The notes: a model not told the origin generated them from the letters alone. Positions 1 through 5,865 are shown, counted from the first letter of the stretch. The stretch is DNA of 8,754 nt from Spirochaetes bacterium ADurb.Bin110 (GCA_002070755.1 MWDY01000156.1:1-8754), one strand, 5' to 3'. A program made the numbers and translations.

Positions 1-162
1 CATCATTGCTTCCTTAGCTAAGGCTCATCTTACTCTATAAGCCGTTGAAGTCAATGACGCTGATGGTCTGCGCTACGTTTTGCAGCATTCTAGAGCCAGT
101 CCGCGATTCCGTTCAATTTTGCGCTTCTATTGCGGAAAATTACATAAAATCGGCATATATTA

Positions 163-187
163 TGCTGAAAAATATAATAATTCAGCA
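163..187. repeat. Inverted repeat upstream of the ATPase promoter
   Basis: TGCTGAA at 163-169 is repeated inverted as TTCAGCA at 181-187, around an 11-bp AT-only spacer. It ends 6 bp upstream of the proposed -35 box at 194, so it could be a regulator site for the ATPase gene. A 7-bp dyad in AT-rich DNA can also arise by chance. The rest of 1-193 holds no gene or RNA that I can support. Confidence 0.3.
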
Positions 188-193
188 ACATAG

Positions 194-222
194 TTGCGAA
201 TTTTGTAAAGTCATTGTATACT
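194..222 (+). promoter_or_regulatory. Sigma70-like promoter of the AAA/DUF4143 ATPase
   Basis: The -35 box is TTGCGA (194-199, 4 of 6 consensus bases). The -10 box is TATACT (217-222, 5 of 6). They are separated by exactly 17 bp. A start of transcription 6-8 bases past the -10 box falls at 228-230, which is the ATG at 229. No Shine-Dalgarno sequence lies in front of that ATG, so the transcript is predicted to be leaderless. Confidence 0.55.
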
Positions 223-228
223 GCTTTT

Positions 229-1368
229 ATGGAATATGCTCGAAAACTCGATCTTATGAGGGAACGAAAATCTCTCTTTCTCTTCGGACCGCGCCTGACT
301 GGCAAAACCTATCTTTTGAAGAAGACATTTCCAGAGGCGAGATATTACGATCTATTACGCTCAGACACTTTCCTTAGGCTCTCGGTGAGGCCTTCCATAC
401 TGCGGGAAGAGCTTGCAATGCTGCCGCCAGGAACCACCGTGATCATCGATGAAGTGCAAAAACTTCCTATCTTGCTCGATGAAATACATTCACTCATCGA
501 AGACAAACATCTTCGCTTCATTCTAACTGGGTCGAGTGCAAGAAAATTGCGCAGAGCTGGCATCAATCTGCTTGGCGGTAGGGCACGAGTGCTCAGGCTT
601 CATCCTTTGGTTTCTTCTGAGATTGGCGCCTATGACTTAGAGCGCATACTCACCTATGGGAGTCTCCCCGCTATCTACGATTCCGATGAGCCATGGCAAG
701 ACCTCAAAGCATATTCCGGAACCTATCTTAAGGAAGAAATAGCCGCGGAAGGCGCAGCGCGAAGGCTCGACGCTTTTTCAAGATTCTTGCACATTGCAGC
801 GCTCTATTCGGGAAAGCAGGTGAATTTTGAAGCCTGGAGTTCGGATGCCGCGGTTCCGGCTCGCACGGTGCGGGAATATTTCTCGGTCCTCAGCGATACA
901 CTCATTGGCGAAATGCTCGAACCATGGAAGGGCGGTAAGAAGCGTAAACCAGCCTCGACCGGGAAGTGCTATTTCTTCGATATCGGAGTGAGGAATGCGC
1001 TTGCAGGAATTCAATCGATTGCTCCAGGCACCGATGAATACGGTAATGTATTCGAGCATTTCATCTATGAAGAGCTTCGCGCATGGCTCGATTACCATCG
1101 CGATGATAGGCCGCTGACCTTCTGGAGAACGCAAGACAAAAAAGAAGTTGATTTCATCGTTGGAGACGAAATCGCCATTGAAGTCAAAGCGGCTGAATTA
1201 CCACAGCACCGCCATCTCAAAGGGCTCATCACTATTGCAGATGAAGGCACCTTCAAACATCGCATTCTTGTCTGTCAAGCTCCGGAGCCGCGCCTTTCAG
1301 AAGGTATCGAAATCCTTCCAGTCAAGGTATTCCTGGAAGCGCTTTGGGCAGATACCCTTATCGAATAG
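229..1368 (+). CDS. AAA-family ATPase with DUF4143 C-terminal domain
   Basis: A 379-residue protein of the common AAA_14 plus DUF4143 family, whose members are stand-alone ATPases of unknown cellular role, frequent in accessory DNA. The Walker A motif is GPRLTGKT (residues 20-27), Walker B is VIIDEVQ with D74/E75, and a sensor-like LTGSS lies at 99-103. The DUF4143 region follows a winged-helix-like stretch (around 190-230). Near the end, E276, V-D308 and E318-V-K320 resemble a PD-(D/E)XK nuclease core, as is usual in this family. I chose the ATG at 229. An in-frame TTG at 214 lies across the -10 box and cannot be transcribed from that promoter, and a later ATG at 256 has no ribosome site either. 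The gene stands alone and converges on the toxin-antitoxin pair. The family call is firm and the function is unknown. Confidence 0.9.
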   Translation: MEYARKLDLMRERKSLFLFGPRLTGKTYLLKKTFPEARYYDLLRSDTFLRLSVRPSILREELAMLPPGTTVIIDEVQKLPILLDEIHSLIEDKHLRFILTGSSARKLRRAGINLLGGRARVLRLHPLVSSEIGAYDLERILTYGSLPAIYDSDEPWQDLKAYSGTYLKEEIAAEGAARRLDAFSRFLHIAALYSGKQVNFEAWSSDAAVPARTVREYFSVLSDTLIGEMLEPWKGGKKRKPASTGKCYFFDIGVRNALAGIQSIAPGTDEYGNVFEHFIYEELRAWLDYHRDDRPLTFWRTQDKKEVDFIVGDEIAIEVKAAELPQHRHLKGLITIADEGTFKHRILVCQAPEPRLSEGIEILPVKVFLEALWADTLIE

Positions 1369-1445
1369 AAAATAAAATCCTTTATTCCTTACCACAGAAT
1401 ACAAAGAACTTCTTTACATTAGCACTTACAAATTGAATGAGCAAA

Positions 1446-1844
1446 TCACTGCGCCCAATTCTCTATGCGAAGCCCTTCAATCTGACGGAACTTTTGTTCG
1501 TTGTTCGTCACCAGAATGCCGCCATGGAACTTTACGATTGAAGCAATGAGCAGGTCATTCGGTCCAATGAGTCTGCCCGTCTTTTCCATTTTTTCTCTGA
1601 GATCAGCGTAGACATAGGTCACAAGATCGTCAAAAGGAACAATCTCAAAAGGCTTGAGGAACATTTCGACCTTCTCAGTATTCGATATTCTCTTTTGGCT
1701 TTTATAGGCGCCGAAAAGTAATTCCACCTTTACGAGTGAGGGAATGACAATTTCGTTCGGCGGCGTCGAGAGGATTTTCTCTTTGATCGACCCGTATCTA
1801 CCATTGAGAAAATAGATGCACGTGCTTGTATCGAGGAAATGCAT
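1446..1844 (-). CDS. vapC: VapC-type PIN-domain toxin (ribonuclease)
   Basis: A 132-residue PIN-domain protein of the usual VapC length. The metal-binding residues are in place: D5 in FLDTS, E41 in VKVELL, D97 in GPNDLLIA, and N115 in LVTNNEQKF, a position where many VapC proteins carry D or N. VapC toxins are Mg2+-dependent endoribonucleases that cut tRNA or rRNA when their antitoxin is degraded; the target here cannot be read from sequence. Its ATG overlaps the antitoxin stop as TGATG. There is only a weak purine stretch upstream, so translation probably depends on ribosomes finishing the antitoxin. The frame is open with no sign of decay. The toxin class is firm. Toxicity is inferred from the family. 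Confidence 0.93.
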   Translation of the reverse strand: MHFLDTSTCIYFLNGRYGSIKEKILSTPPNEIVIPSLVKVELLFGAYKSQKRISNTEKVEMFLKPFEIVPFDDLVTYVYADLREKMEKTGRLIGPNDLLIASIVKFHGGILVTNNEQKFRQIEGLRIENWAQ

Positions 1845-2074
1845 CAGAGTGTTTCTCTTTGGATATCATAATCGAATGCTATCTCGTCTGGTTCCACAAA
1901 GGTCTCGTCCTGAATAGAGCCAAAGAGATCTTCAAAGCCGGCAGGATAGATGAGCTCTATCTTCGAGCGGAGCTGTTCAGCTACCCATCTTGAGATCGAG
2001 ATATGCTGACGCTTTGCGGCATTCTCTATCTTTTTGAGCGTCTTTTCATCGATATAGAGCGATATCTGAGGCAC
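1844..2074 (-). CDS. vapB: Ribbon-helix-helix antitoxin of the VapC toxin
   Basis: A 76-residue protein. The N-terminus PQISLYIDEKTLKKIENAAK, followed by HISISRWVAEQL, has the strand-helix-helix pattern of a ribbon-helix-helix DNA-binding domain. The acidic C-terminal tail (PDEIAFDYD) is the part expected to clamp the toxin. The start is the GTG at 2074-2072, because AAAGGAG (2087-2081) lies 6 bases upstream. The longer reading from 2116 would begin upstream of the predicted transcription start. It is the first gene of a two-gene operon and probably represses its own promoter through the repeats at 2121-2144. The symbol follows from pairing with VapC; I cannot name a closer subfamily. Confidence 0.85.
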   Translation of the reverse strand: MPQISLYIDEKTLKKIENAAKRQHISISRWVAEQLRSKIELIYPAGFEDLFGSIQDETFVEPDEIAFDYDIQRETL

Positions 2075-2094
2075 GGGCGACTCCTTTCCCTTAA

Positions 2095-2123
2095 AATATA
2101 CTATATAAGGATTCAAATGTCAA
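2095..2123 (-). promoter_or_regulatory. Strong promoter of the toxin-antitoxin operon
   Basis: On the minus strand, a perfect -35 box TTGACA (2123-2118), a 17-bp spacer and a -10 box TATATT (2100-2095, 5 of 6). Transcription should begin near 2088, leaving a leader of only about 14 bases that starts at the ribosome site. This is the best promoter match in the window. Confidence 0.8.
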
Positions 2124-2144
2124 GTATATCTGCAAGTATACTTG
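2121..2144. promoter_or_regulatory. Tandem operator repeats for the antitoxin
   Basis: Two 12-bp units lie end to end: CAAGTATATCTG (2121-2132) and CAAGTATACTTG (2133-2144). The second is a perfect palindrome and the first keeps 8 of 12 symmetric positions. The first unit overlaps the -35 box (2118-2123), so a bound repressor would block RNA polymerase. Paired short repeats like this are typical targets of ribbon-helix-helix antitoxins. An outer dyad, ATTCAA (2111-2116) and TTGAAT (2142-2147), surrounds them. Confidence 0.65.
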
Positions 2145-2173
2145 AATATTGACCAGCGTCCTGCTCATACGCC

Positions 2174-2251
2174 TCATTTGGCGGCATAGGTGGTCAAAAG
2201 CAACTCACTGTCATCGATAAGCCGATACTCTGGCTTAAGCCCAGAAAGTTC
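2174..2251 (-). pseudogene. 3' end of a duplicated AlbA_2/GHKL gene, IS-interrupted
   Basis: On the minus strand this encodes an in-frame tail with KPEYRLIDDSELLL, ending in TTYAAK and a TGA at 2176-2174. It corresponds to about the last 25 residues of the intact AlbA_2/GHKL gene at 4614-5864, which ends TIYAAG. About 8 of 70 bases differ, counted by hand. It is the downstream half of a fragment split by the IS66 element; the other half is at 4382-4545. The toxin-antitoxin promoter region begins less than 30 bp away. Confidence 0.8.
2244..2251. repeat. Left target-site duplication of the IS66 element
   Basis: GAAAGTTC directly abuts the left inverted repeat and recurs exactly at 4382-4389 after the right one. 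Eight base pairs is the duplication length known for IS66-family transposition. Confidence 0.92.
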
Positions 2252-2273
2252 GTAAGCGTGCAATTCTCCCCGT
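2252..2273. repeat. Left terminal inverted repeat of IS66 element
   Basis: 22 bp beginning GTAAGCGTGCAATTCT. It matches the reverse complement of 4360-4381 at 21 of 22 positions, with a mismatch at position 12. Similarity ends abruptly inward of 2273. Confidence 0.93.
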
Positions 2274-2274
2274 G

Positions 2275-2302
2275 AAGACAAAGTAAAGAAAATGGCTATT
2301 CT
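2275..2302 (+). promoter_or_regulatory. Possible internal promoter for tnpB
   Basis: A weak -35 like AAGACA (2275-2280, 4 of 6), a 16-bp spacer, and a -10 like TATTCT (2297-2302, 4 of 6). If used, transcription would begin near 2309, downstream of the left arm of the hairpin at 2292-2327, so this transcript could not fold it. The match is marginal. Confidence 0.25.
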
Positions 2303-2327
2303 GAAAGGCAGGGAGAGGAATAGCCAT
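2292..2327 (+). promoter_or_regulatory. Hairpin enclosing the tnpB ribosome site and start codon
   Basis: ATGGCTATTC (2292-2301) pairs perfectly with GAATAGCCAT (2318-2327) around a 16-base loop. The right arm contains the first two bases of the tnpB ATG (2326-2328), and the loop holds most of the ribosome site GGGAGAGGA (2311-2319). In RNA entering from outside the element, this would hide the tnpB start. Several other insertion sequences (IS10 and IS50, for example) use this arrangement to silence read-through transcripts. That this element does so is inference. Confidence 0.55.
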
Positions 2328-2670
2328 GGTGTTGCGAAAGAGTAAAGCGATTTACCTTGTGAGCGGTGTTACCGATATGCGTAAACAGATTACCGGTCTT
2401 GCGTCGATCATCGAAGCGAAGAAACCAGGAGAAATATTCTCGGGCAACTACTTTGTGTTTCTGGGCAAGAGCCGCCGTGTAATGAAGATCATCTATTGGG
2501 ACAAGACGGGGTTCTGTATGTGGCAGAAGCGGCTCGAAGAAGAAAGCTTCCCCTGGACAAGGAAACAGACCGGGGTTGTGGAGCTTGAGCACGAACAGTT
2601 CAAACTGCTTTTGAAAGGGATCGACATTTTTCGGGAACATCGTACGTTACACTATGAAATCATTGCATAA
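2326..2670 (+). CDS. tnpB: IS66-family accessory protein TnpB
   Basis: A 114-residue protein with the hallmarks of IS66 Orf2/TnpB: a GVTDMRKQITGLA segment near the N-terminus (residues 14-26), then FVFLGKSRRVMKIIYWDKTG and a downstream W-KRLEEESFPW stretch. TnpB is needed together with TnpC for transposition of IS66-type elements, but its biochemical role is unknown; it is unrelated to the RNA-guided TnpB of IS200/IS605. The ATG has GGGAGAGGA (2311-2319) six bases upstream and lies in the right arm of a 10-bp hairpin. It ends 41 bp before tnpC, with which it is probably cotranscribed. Length is normal and the frame is intact. Confidence 0.93.
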   Translation: MVLRKSKAIYLVSGVTDMRKQITGLASIIEAKKPGEIFSGNYFVFLGKSRRVMKIIYWDKTGFCMWQKRLEEESFPWTRKQTGVVELEHEQFKLLLKGIDIFREHRTLHYEIIA

Positions 2671-2711
2671 GATGAAGTAAGGAAGCGTTTTATGGTCTCA
2701 GGAGAGGCATT

Positions 2712-4310
2712 TTGTGGTATACTGTGTGCATGGCAGCAGTTGTCGACGGGCTTCCGAATGATGTGCAGCAACTCAAGCGTATCATGCACGAGATGGCTGC
2801 CAGGTATGAAAAAGAACTCGCAGAAGTAAAGACCCAGCTGAGCAGAGTCCAAGAGCAGTACGCCGCGTTACAGCGGCTCATGTTCGGTCCGAAAAGTGAA
2901 AAGCGCGGGGAAGTAAACCCGAAACAGGAACTCCTCTTTAACGAAGCAGAAACCTTTAGCACAGTGCAGGAAGAGCCAGCGAAACGGATCACGGTCGCAG
3001 CACATGAACGCGGTAAGCCGGGAAGAAAGCCGTTTCCGGAGGACCTTGAGCGGCACGAGATCATCCATGAGCTTTCGGAAGCAGAGCGGCGGTGTCCGGT
3101 CTGCGGAGCGGTACGGCCGGAATTGGGAGAAGAGCGGACCGAAGAGCTGCGGCTCATTCCTGCCAAAGCGGTCGTGGATGTGCATATCATGAAGAAGTAC
3201 GGTCCCTGTCCGTGTAAGGACTGCCATGGCACGGAACGTGCACCGGTTCTTCAGGCACCCGGGCCGGTGAAGCTGATTCCCGGCTCGAAGTATTCGAATG
3301 GGACGCTCGCCTTCTTTCTTACGAGCAAGTTTGTTGACGCGCAGCCTTTCTACCGCATGGAACGGATTCTGGCCCGATGGGGGATCGAGACGGGGCGGTC
3401 GACCTTATGTGCGTTGGCGATCCGTGCAGGACATGCCGTAGGGGAGCTTATCGAAGGGATCAGGGAAGATCTTCTGTGTTCTCCGGTACTGGGGATGGAC
3501 GAAACGCCGGTACAGGTGCTGCATGAGACAAACCGCTCGAGCCACACGAAGTCGTACATGTGGGTAGCCTGTGGGTACAAGGGAGGGAAGAAACTGCTTT
3601 TCTTCCACTACCACCCGAGTCGATCGGGTTCGGTAGCCCAGTCGCTTCTTGAAGGGTATAAGGGCTATCTGCAGACCGACGGGTATGCAGGCTATGAGCG
3701 TGTAGGGGATTCACCGGGTATTGTCCATGTCGGGTGTATGGCACATATCCGCAGGAAGTTCTATGAAGCGGACAGGCTTGCGCACGGAAGTGGTGAAGCG
3801 GCAGCGTTTCTCTCGATGCTTGGAAAGTTCTACCACACGGAGTCGCAGCTGCGACTCCGGTATGAGCAGAAACTGCTTGATGAAGGACAGTTCCTTACCG
3901 AACGGCGAAAGCTGCAGGAGCCGCAGTTGCAGGCGATGTACGAATGGCTTCAAAGCAGACAGCCGCTTACCGCTCCTGCAGGCAGTCTTGGAAAGGCGAT
4001 CTCCTATGCCTTAGGGCAGTGGGAGCGGGTAACGAAGTATCTTGAGCATGCTTTACTGACACCGGACAACAATGCGGTTGAGAATGCCTTACGGCCCTTT
4101 GTGATAGGCAGGAAGAACTGGCTTTTCTCGAACACGGCATTAGGGGCGCACACGAGTGCAGGGCTTTACAGTCTTCTTGAGACGGCAAAGGCGAACGGGC
4201 ATGAGCCCTACAAATATCTTTGTTACCTTTTCGACACCTTGCCGCGCGCAAAGGATTTGGAAGCAAAGCGTGCCTTATTGCCCTACAATCTTGAGCCGAA
4301 TTCGTACTGA
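2712..4310 (+). CDS. tnpC: IS66-family DDE transposase TnpC
   Basis: A 532-residue transposase, full length for the family. In order: a coiled-coil, leucine-rich segment (about 14-60) ending MFGPKSEK; a zinc-finger region with C128-x2-C131 and C166, C168, C171; and the DDE core with D263 (GMDET), D323 (LQTDGYAGY) and E457 (NNAVENALRPF). A short IS66 C-terminal domain (PYKYLCYLFDTLP, LLPYN) ends it. It cuts and joins the element ends using Mg2+. The start is uncertain. TTG at 2712 sits just after AGGAGAGG (2700-2707), whereas the ATG at 2730 (residue 7) has no ribosome site at normal distance, so I favour TTG. It follows tnpB and needs no frameshift. Confidence 0.95.
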   Translation: MWYTVCMAAVVDGLPNDVQQLKRIMHEMAARYEKELAEVKTQLSRVQEQYAALQRLMFGPKSEKRGEVNPKQELLFNEAETFSTVQEEPAKRITVAAHERGKPGRKPFPEDLERHEIIHELSEAERRCPVCGAVRPELGEERTEELRLIPAKAVVDVHIMKKYGPCPCKDCHGTERAPVLQAPGPVKLIPGSKYSNGTLAFFLTSKFVDAQPFYRMERILARWGIETGRSTLCALAIRAGHAVGELIEGIREDLLCSPVLGMDETPVQVLHETNRSSHTKSYMWVACGYKGGKKLLFFHYHPSRSGSVAQSLLEGYKGYLQTDGYAGYERVGDSPGIVHVGCMAHIRRKFYEADRLAHGSGEAAAFLSMLGKFYHTESQLRLRYEQKLLDEGQFLTERRKLQEPQLQAMYEWLQSRQPLTAPAGSLGKAISYALGQWERVTKYLEHALLTPDNNAVENALRPFVIGRKNWLFSNTALGAHTSAGLYSLLETAKANGHEPYKYLCYLFDTLPRAKDLEAKRALLPYNLEPNSY

Positions 4311-4334
4311 AACCTTTTGAAGCCTTCTTACTCT

Positions 4335-4360
4335 TTCTCAGTATTCTTGCCCGCTGAGAA
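4335..4360. repeat. Inverted repeat just inside the right IS end
   Basis: TTCTCAG (4335-4341) and CTGAGAA (4354-4360) are perfect 7-bp inverted arms around a 12-base loop, downstream of the tnpC stop and touching the right terminal repeat. There is no T-run after it on the plus strand, so it is not a convincing intrinsic terminator. It may simply be a transposase-end feature. Confidence 0.3.
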
Positions 4361-4381
4361 CGGGGAGAAATGCACGCTTAC
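4360..4381. repeat. Right terminal inverted repeat of IS66 element
   Basis: The reverse complement starts GTAAGCGTGCATTTCT and matches the left end at 21 of 22 positions. It abuts the right copy of the target duplication. Confidence 0.93.
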
Positions 4382-4389
4382 GAAAGTTC
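4382..4389. repeat. Right target-site duplication of the IS66 element
   Basis: GAAAGTTC is identical to 2244-2251. The uninterrupted equivalent in the intact paralogue is at about 4684-4691. Confidence 0.92.
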
Positions 4390-4545
4390 TTTGCTCCTCG
4401 ATAAGAGCAATGGTACACCTTCTCCGCGCTTATTCATGATCTGGCTGCGACGAGTCCAGTCGCCTTTTATTGGACAGCGTGCAAGAAGGCTCGTGATAGT
4501 CTCGTTGCGCGACACTTGGCGGTACGCGAGGCTATTAGCGTCTCA
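4382..4545 (-). pseudogene. 5' part of the duplicated AlbA_2/GHKL fragment
   Basis: The minus strand reads in frame NSLAYRQVSRNETI, then RGEGVPLLLSRSKELSG, and continues across the IS junction into 2251-2174. It matches about residues 342-395 of the intact gene at 4614-5864, including the ATP-lid motif RGEG. About 18 of 147 bases differ by hand count. Similarity stops near 4545, where a TGA falls in frame and a one-base length difference appears, so the first 340 codons and any proper start are missing. The joined fragment is about 74 codons and about 85% identical in protein. It is probably non-functional: no domain is complete. Confidence 0.8.
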
Positions 4546-4564
4546 TATATTCACGACAAAAGTC

Positions 4565-4600
4565 TTTGTGCCTCATAAAAGTGATTTTGTGAGACACAAA
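4565..4600. repeat. 16-bp inverted repeat built of two TTTGTG palindromes
   Basis: TTTGTGCCTCATAAAA (4565-4580) and TTTTGTGAGACACAAA (4585-4600) are inverted copies with two mismatches around the loop GTGA. Each arm is itself palindromic: TTTGTG-CCT-CATAAA (4565-4579, one mismatch) and TTTGTG-AGA-CACAAA (4586-4600, perfect), spaced 21 bp or two helical turns. It lies 14 bp after the stop of the AlbA_2/GHKL gene. On the minus strand the stem is soon followed by TTTT, so it may end that operon's transcript. A twin operator is the alternative. Confidence 0.55.
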
Positions 4601-4613
4601 ACTCGACCATTCA

Positions 4614-5864
4614 TTATCCGGCAGCATAGATTGTCAAAAGCAACTCGCTGTCGTCGATGAGCCGATACTCTGGCTTACGCCCGGAAAGTTCTTCGCTCCT
4701 CGATAAGATCAAGGGCACACCTTCTCCGCGCTTGTCCATGATGTGGCTGCGATGAGTCCAATCGCCTTTCGCAGGACAGCGCGCAAGGAGGCTCGTGATA
4801 GTCTCGTTGCGCGACGCTTGGCGGTATGCAAGGCTATCGGGCGTCATGGTGTTGGGTAACATGCCAGGAGAATAGATTTCAAGCCTATCATCAAACATTC
4901 GGAGGCGTATTTTACTGCCCGCCATGGAATAGTCTCTATGAGCCACCGCGTTGGTGATAGCCTCAAAAATTACGATCATATCGTATTGAGGCAGGTCGAT
5001 GCGACCTAAACCCTCTTTCTTCCAGGCTTTTACGGACATATTCCTCTTGACGAAATTGCAAGCTCCAAAGATTTGCTCATCCAAAGGACCTTTGATATCT
5101 GCGGCATCGATTTGATATGGCGCAGTATCCTGTGGATTGACAGTAGTTCCTCTATAGAAGACTGCCTGGACAAATGCATGTGGTAAGAATCGATCCGGCT
5201 CTTCACACGCCATAAGCACACCTGCAACACTGGGTCTTAAGACGCCCTCGATGTCTTCGGCTGCCATACCCAATTTCTTGAGGAGCGTTTCAGCTGGTTC
5301 GGAGCTCTCCAAAGGCGCGAAACGCCGCCACAAAGCTTCTTTGAGGTCATCCAGGCAGGCATTAGGCACAGGAGATTCGTCGAACCGAATAATCCGCGAT
5401 TGACTACGCTGTTGAAAGAGGCGAGCAAGTTGGTCGGGAGGAATAGGGCGTTTTGATGCACCAACCCGATAAAAGTATCCTCCCGGACTTTGATGAACAA
5501 AAAGGCTGGGCGGTACTTCGACGCGGAGCACGGGCATTTCTTGGCCTGAGCTGTTGGGCAATGTGAGCCTCTCAATCACAGGGGCAAGCGCAGGTTTAAT
5601 CGAATTCTCACTTGCCTGACGCACAAAGGCTTCTACCGCATCTAGCTTGTCGAGCGGAATTCCAACAACCTCACGTGTACTATCGTCGACACCGAAGACA
5701 ATGACGCCTCCCCTACTATTGGCAAACGCTGCCAATTCATCGGCGATATCGTTCTGTGATGGACCGCGGATTTTATCCCCGGCGAAGCGTACTTCCTTGA
5801 GTTCAAAGAAGCTATCTTCGCCAAGGCACACCTTTTGGATTAGCGCACTCTTACTCTCAAACAT
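4614..5864 (-). CDS. AlbA_2 (Schlafen-type) protein with GHKL-like ATP-binding domain
   Basis: A 416-residue protein. The AlbA_2 domain (about 12-130) shows GEDSFFELK with E16, E21 and K23, then DELAAFANSRGGVIVFGVDD (43-61). Related Schlafen domains use such acidic residues to cut RNA, so nuclease activity is possible but unproven. After a helical middle comes a GHKL-like ATP site: AITNAVAHRDYS with N305, DDRLEIYSPG (325-334), and KRGEG (378-382). COG2865 proteins share this layout and are often annotated as transcriptional regulators. I use the ATG at 5864: GGGAAGGAG (5880-5872) lies seven bases upstream, whereas an in-frame TTG at 5882 has none. The upstream stop and this ATG are one base apart (TGAGATG), so translation is coupled. 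It is the last gene of the operon, and its 3' end is partly duplicated beyond 4545. Confidence 0.9.
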   Translation of the reverse strand: MFESKSALIQKVCLGEDSFFELKEVRFAGDKIRGPSQNDIADELAAFANSRGGVIVFGVDDSTREVVGIPLDKLDAVEAFVRQASENSIKPALAPVIERLTLPNSSGQEMPVLRVEVPPSLFVHQSPGGYFYRVGASKRPIPPDQLARLFQQRSQSRIIRFDESPVPNACLDDLKEALWRRFAPLESSEPAETLLKKLGMAAEDIEGVLRPSVAGVLMACEEPDRFLPHAFVQAVFYRGTTVNPQDTAPYQIDAADIKGPLDEQIFGACNFVKRNMSVKAWKKEGLGRIDLPQYDMIVIFEAITNAVAHRDYSMAGSKIRLRMFDDRLEIYSPGMLPNTMTPDSLAYRQASRNETITSLLARCPAKGDWTHRSHIMDKRGEGVPLILSRSEELSGRKPEYRLIDDSELLLTIYAAG

Positions 5865-5865
5865 C

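Larger units (their letters stand above)
2252..4381 (+). mobile_element. Complete IS66-family insertion sequence (2130 bp)
   Basis: The element is bounded by 22-bp inverted repeats that start GTAAGCGTGCA and differ at one position, the GTAA start being typical of the family. It is flanked by a perfect 8-bp direct repeat. It carries tnpB and tnpC but no tnpA: only 74 bp separate the left end from tnpB. Both genes are intact and all catalytic residues of the transposase are present. The insertion interrupts a partial copy of the neighbouring AlbA_2/GHKL gene. Joining the flanks with one target repeat restores sequence that aligns without a gap to the intact paralogue, which proves the borders. 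Intact ends, exact target repeats and open genes indicate fairly recent insertion. Confidence 0.95.

Noticed and set aside
173..178. A perfect TATAAT box
   Set aside because: No -35 box at 16-18 bp upstream, and the region is AT-rich. The pair at 194-222 is better placed.
90..377. Short open frames of 71 and 110 codons on both strands at the left end
   Set aside because: No ribosome sites and no family-like sequence, and both run into the ATPase gene in other frames.
1369..1445. Possible bidirectional terminator between the convergent ATPase and vapC genes
   Set aside because: Only short AT-only dyads such as AATAAA/TTTATT. No GC stem with a T-run is visible.
2121..2147. CAAGTATA repeats as the start of a CRISPR or iteron array
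   Set aside because: Only two adjacent copies with no spacers, located exactly at a promoter, so an operator explains them better.
2651..2735. Programmed frameshift joining tnpB and tnpC
   Set aside because: tnpB ends in its own stop at 2670 and tnpC has its own ribosome site 30 bp later. No slippery run is present.
2296..3953. Several long antisense frames within tnpB and tnpC
   Set aside because: They mirror the coding frames of the transposase genes, and their translations have no recognisable domain.
2844..4082. RNA-guided nuclease activity suggested by the name TnpB
   Set aside because: IS66 TnpB is an unrelated small protein without RuvC motifs, and the element is a DDE transposon.
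4370..4660. A 96-codon open frame on the plus strand across the IS edge
   Set aside because: It begins in the IS terminal repeat and runs antisense through the pseudogene fragment and into the 3' end of the AlbA_2 gene. It is a chance frame created by the insertion.
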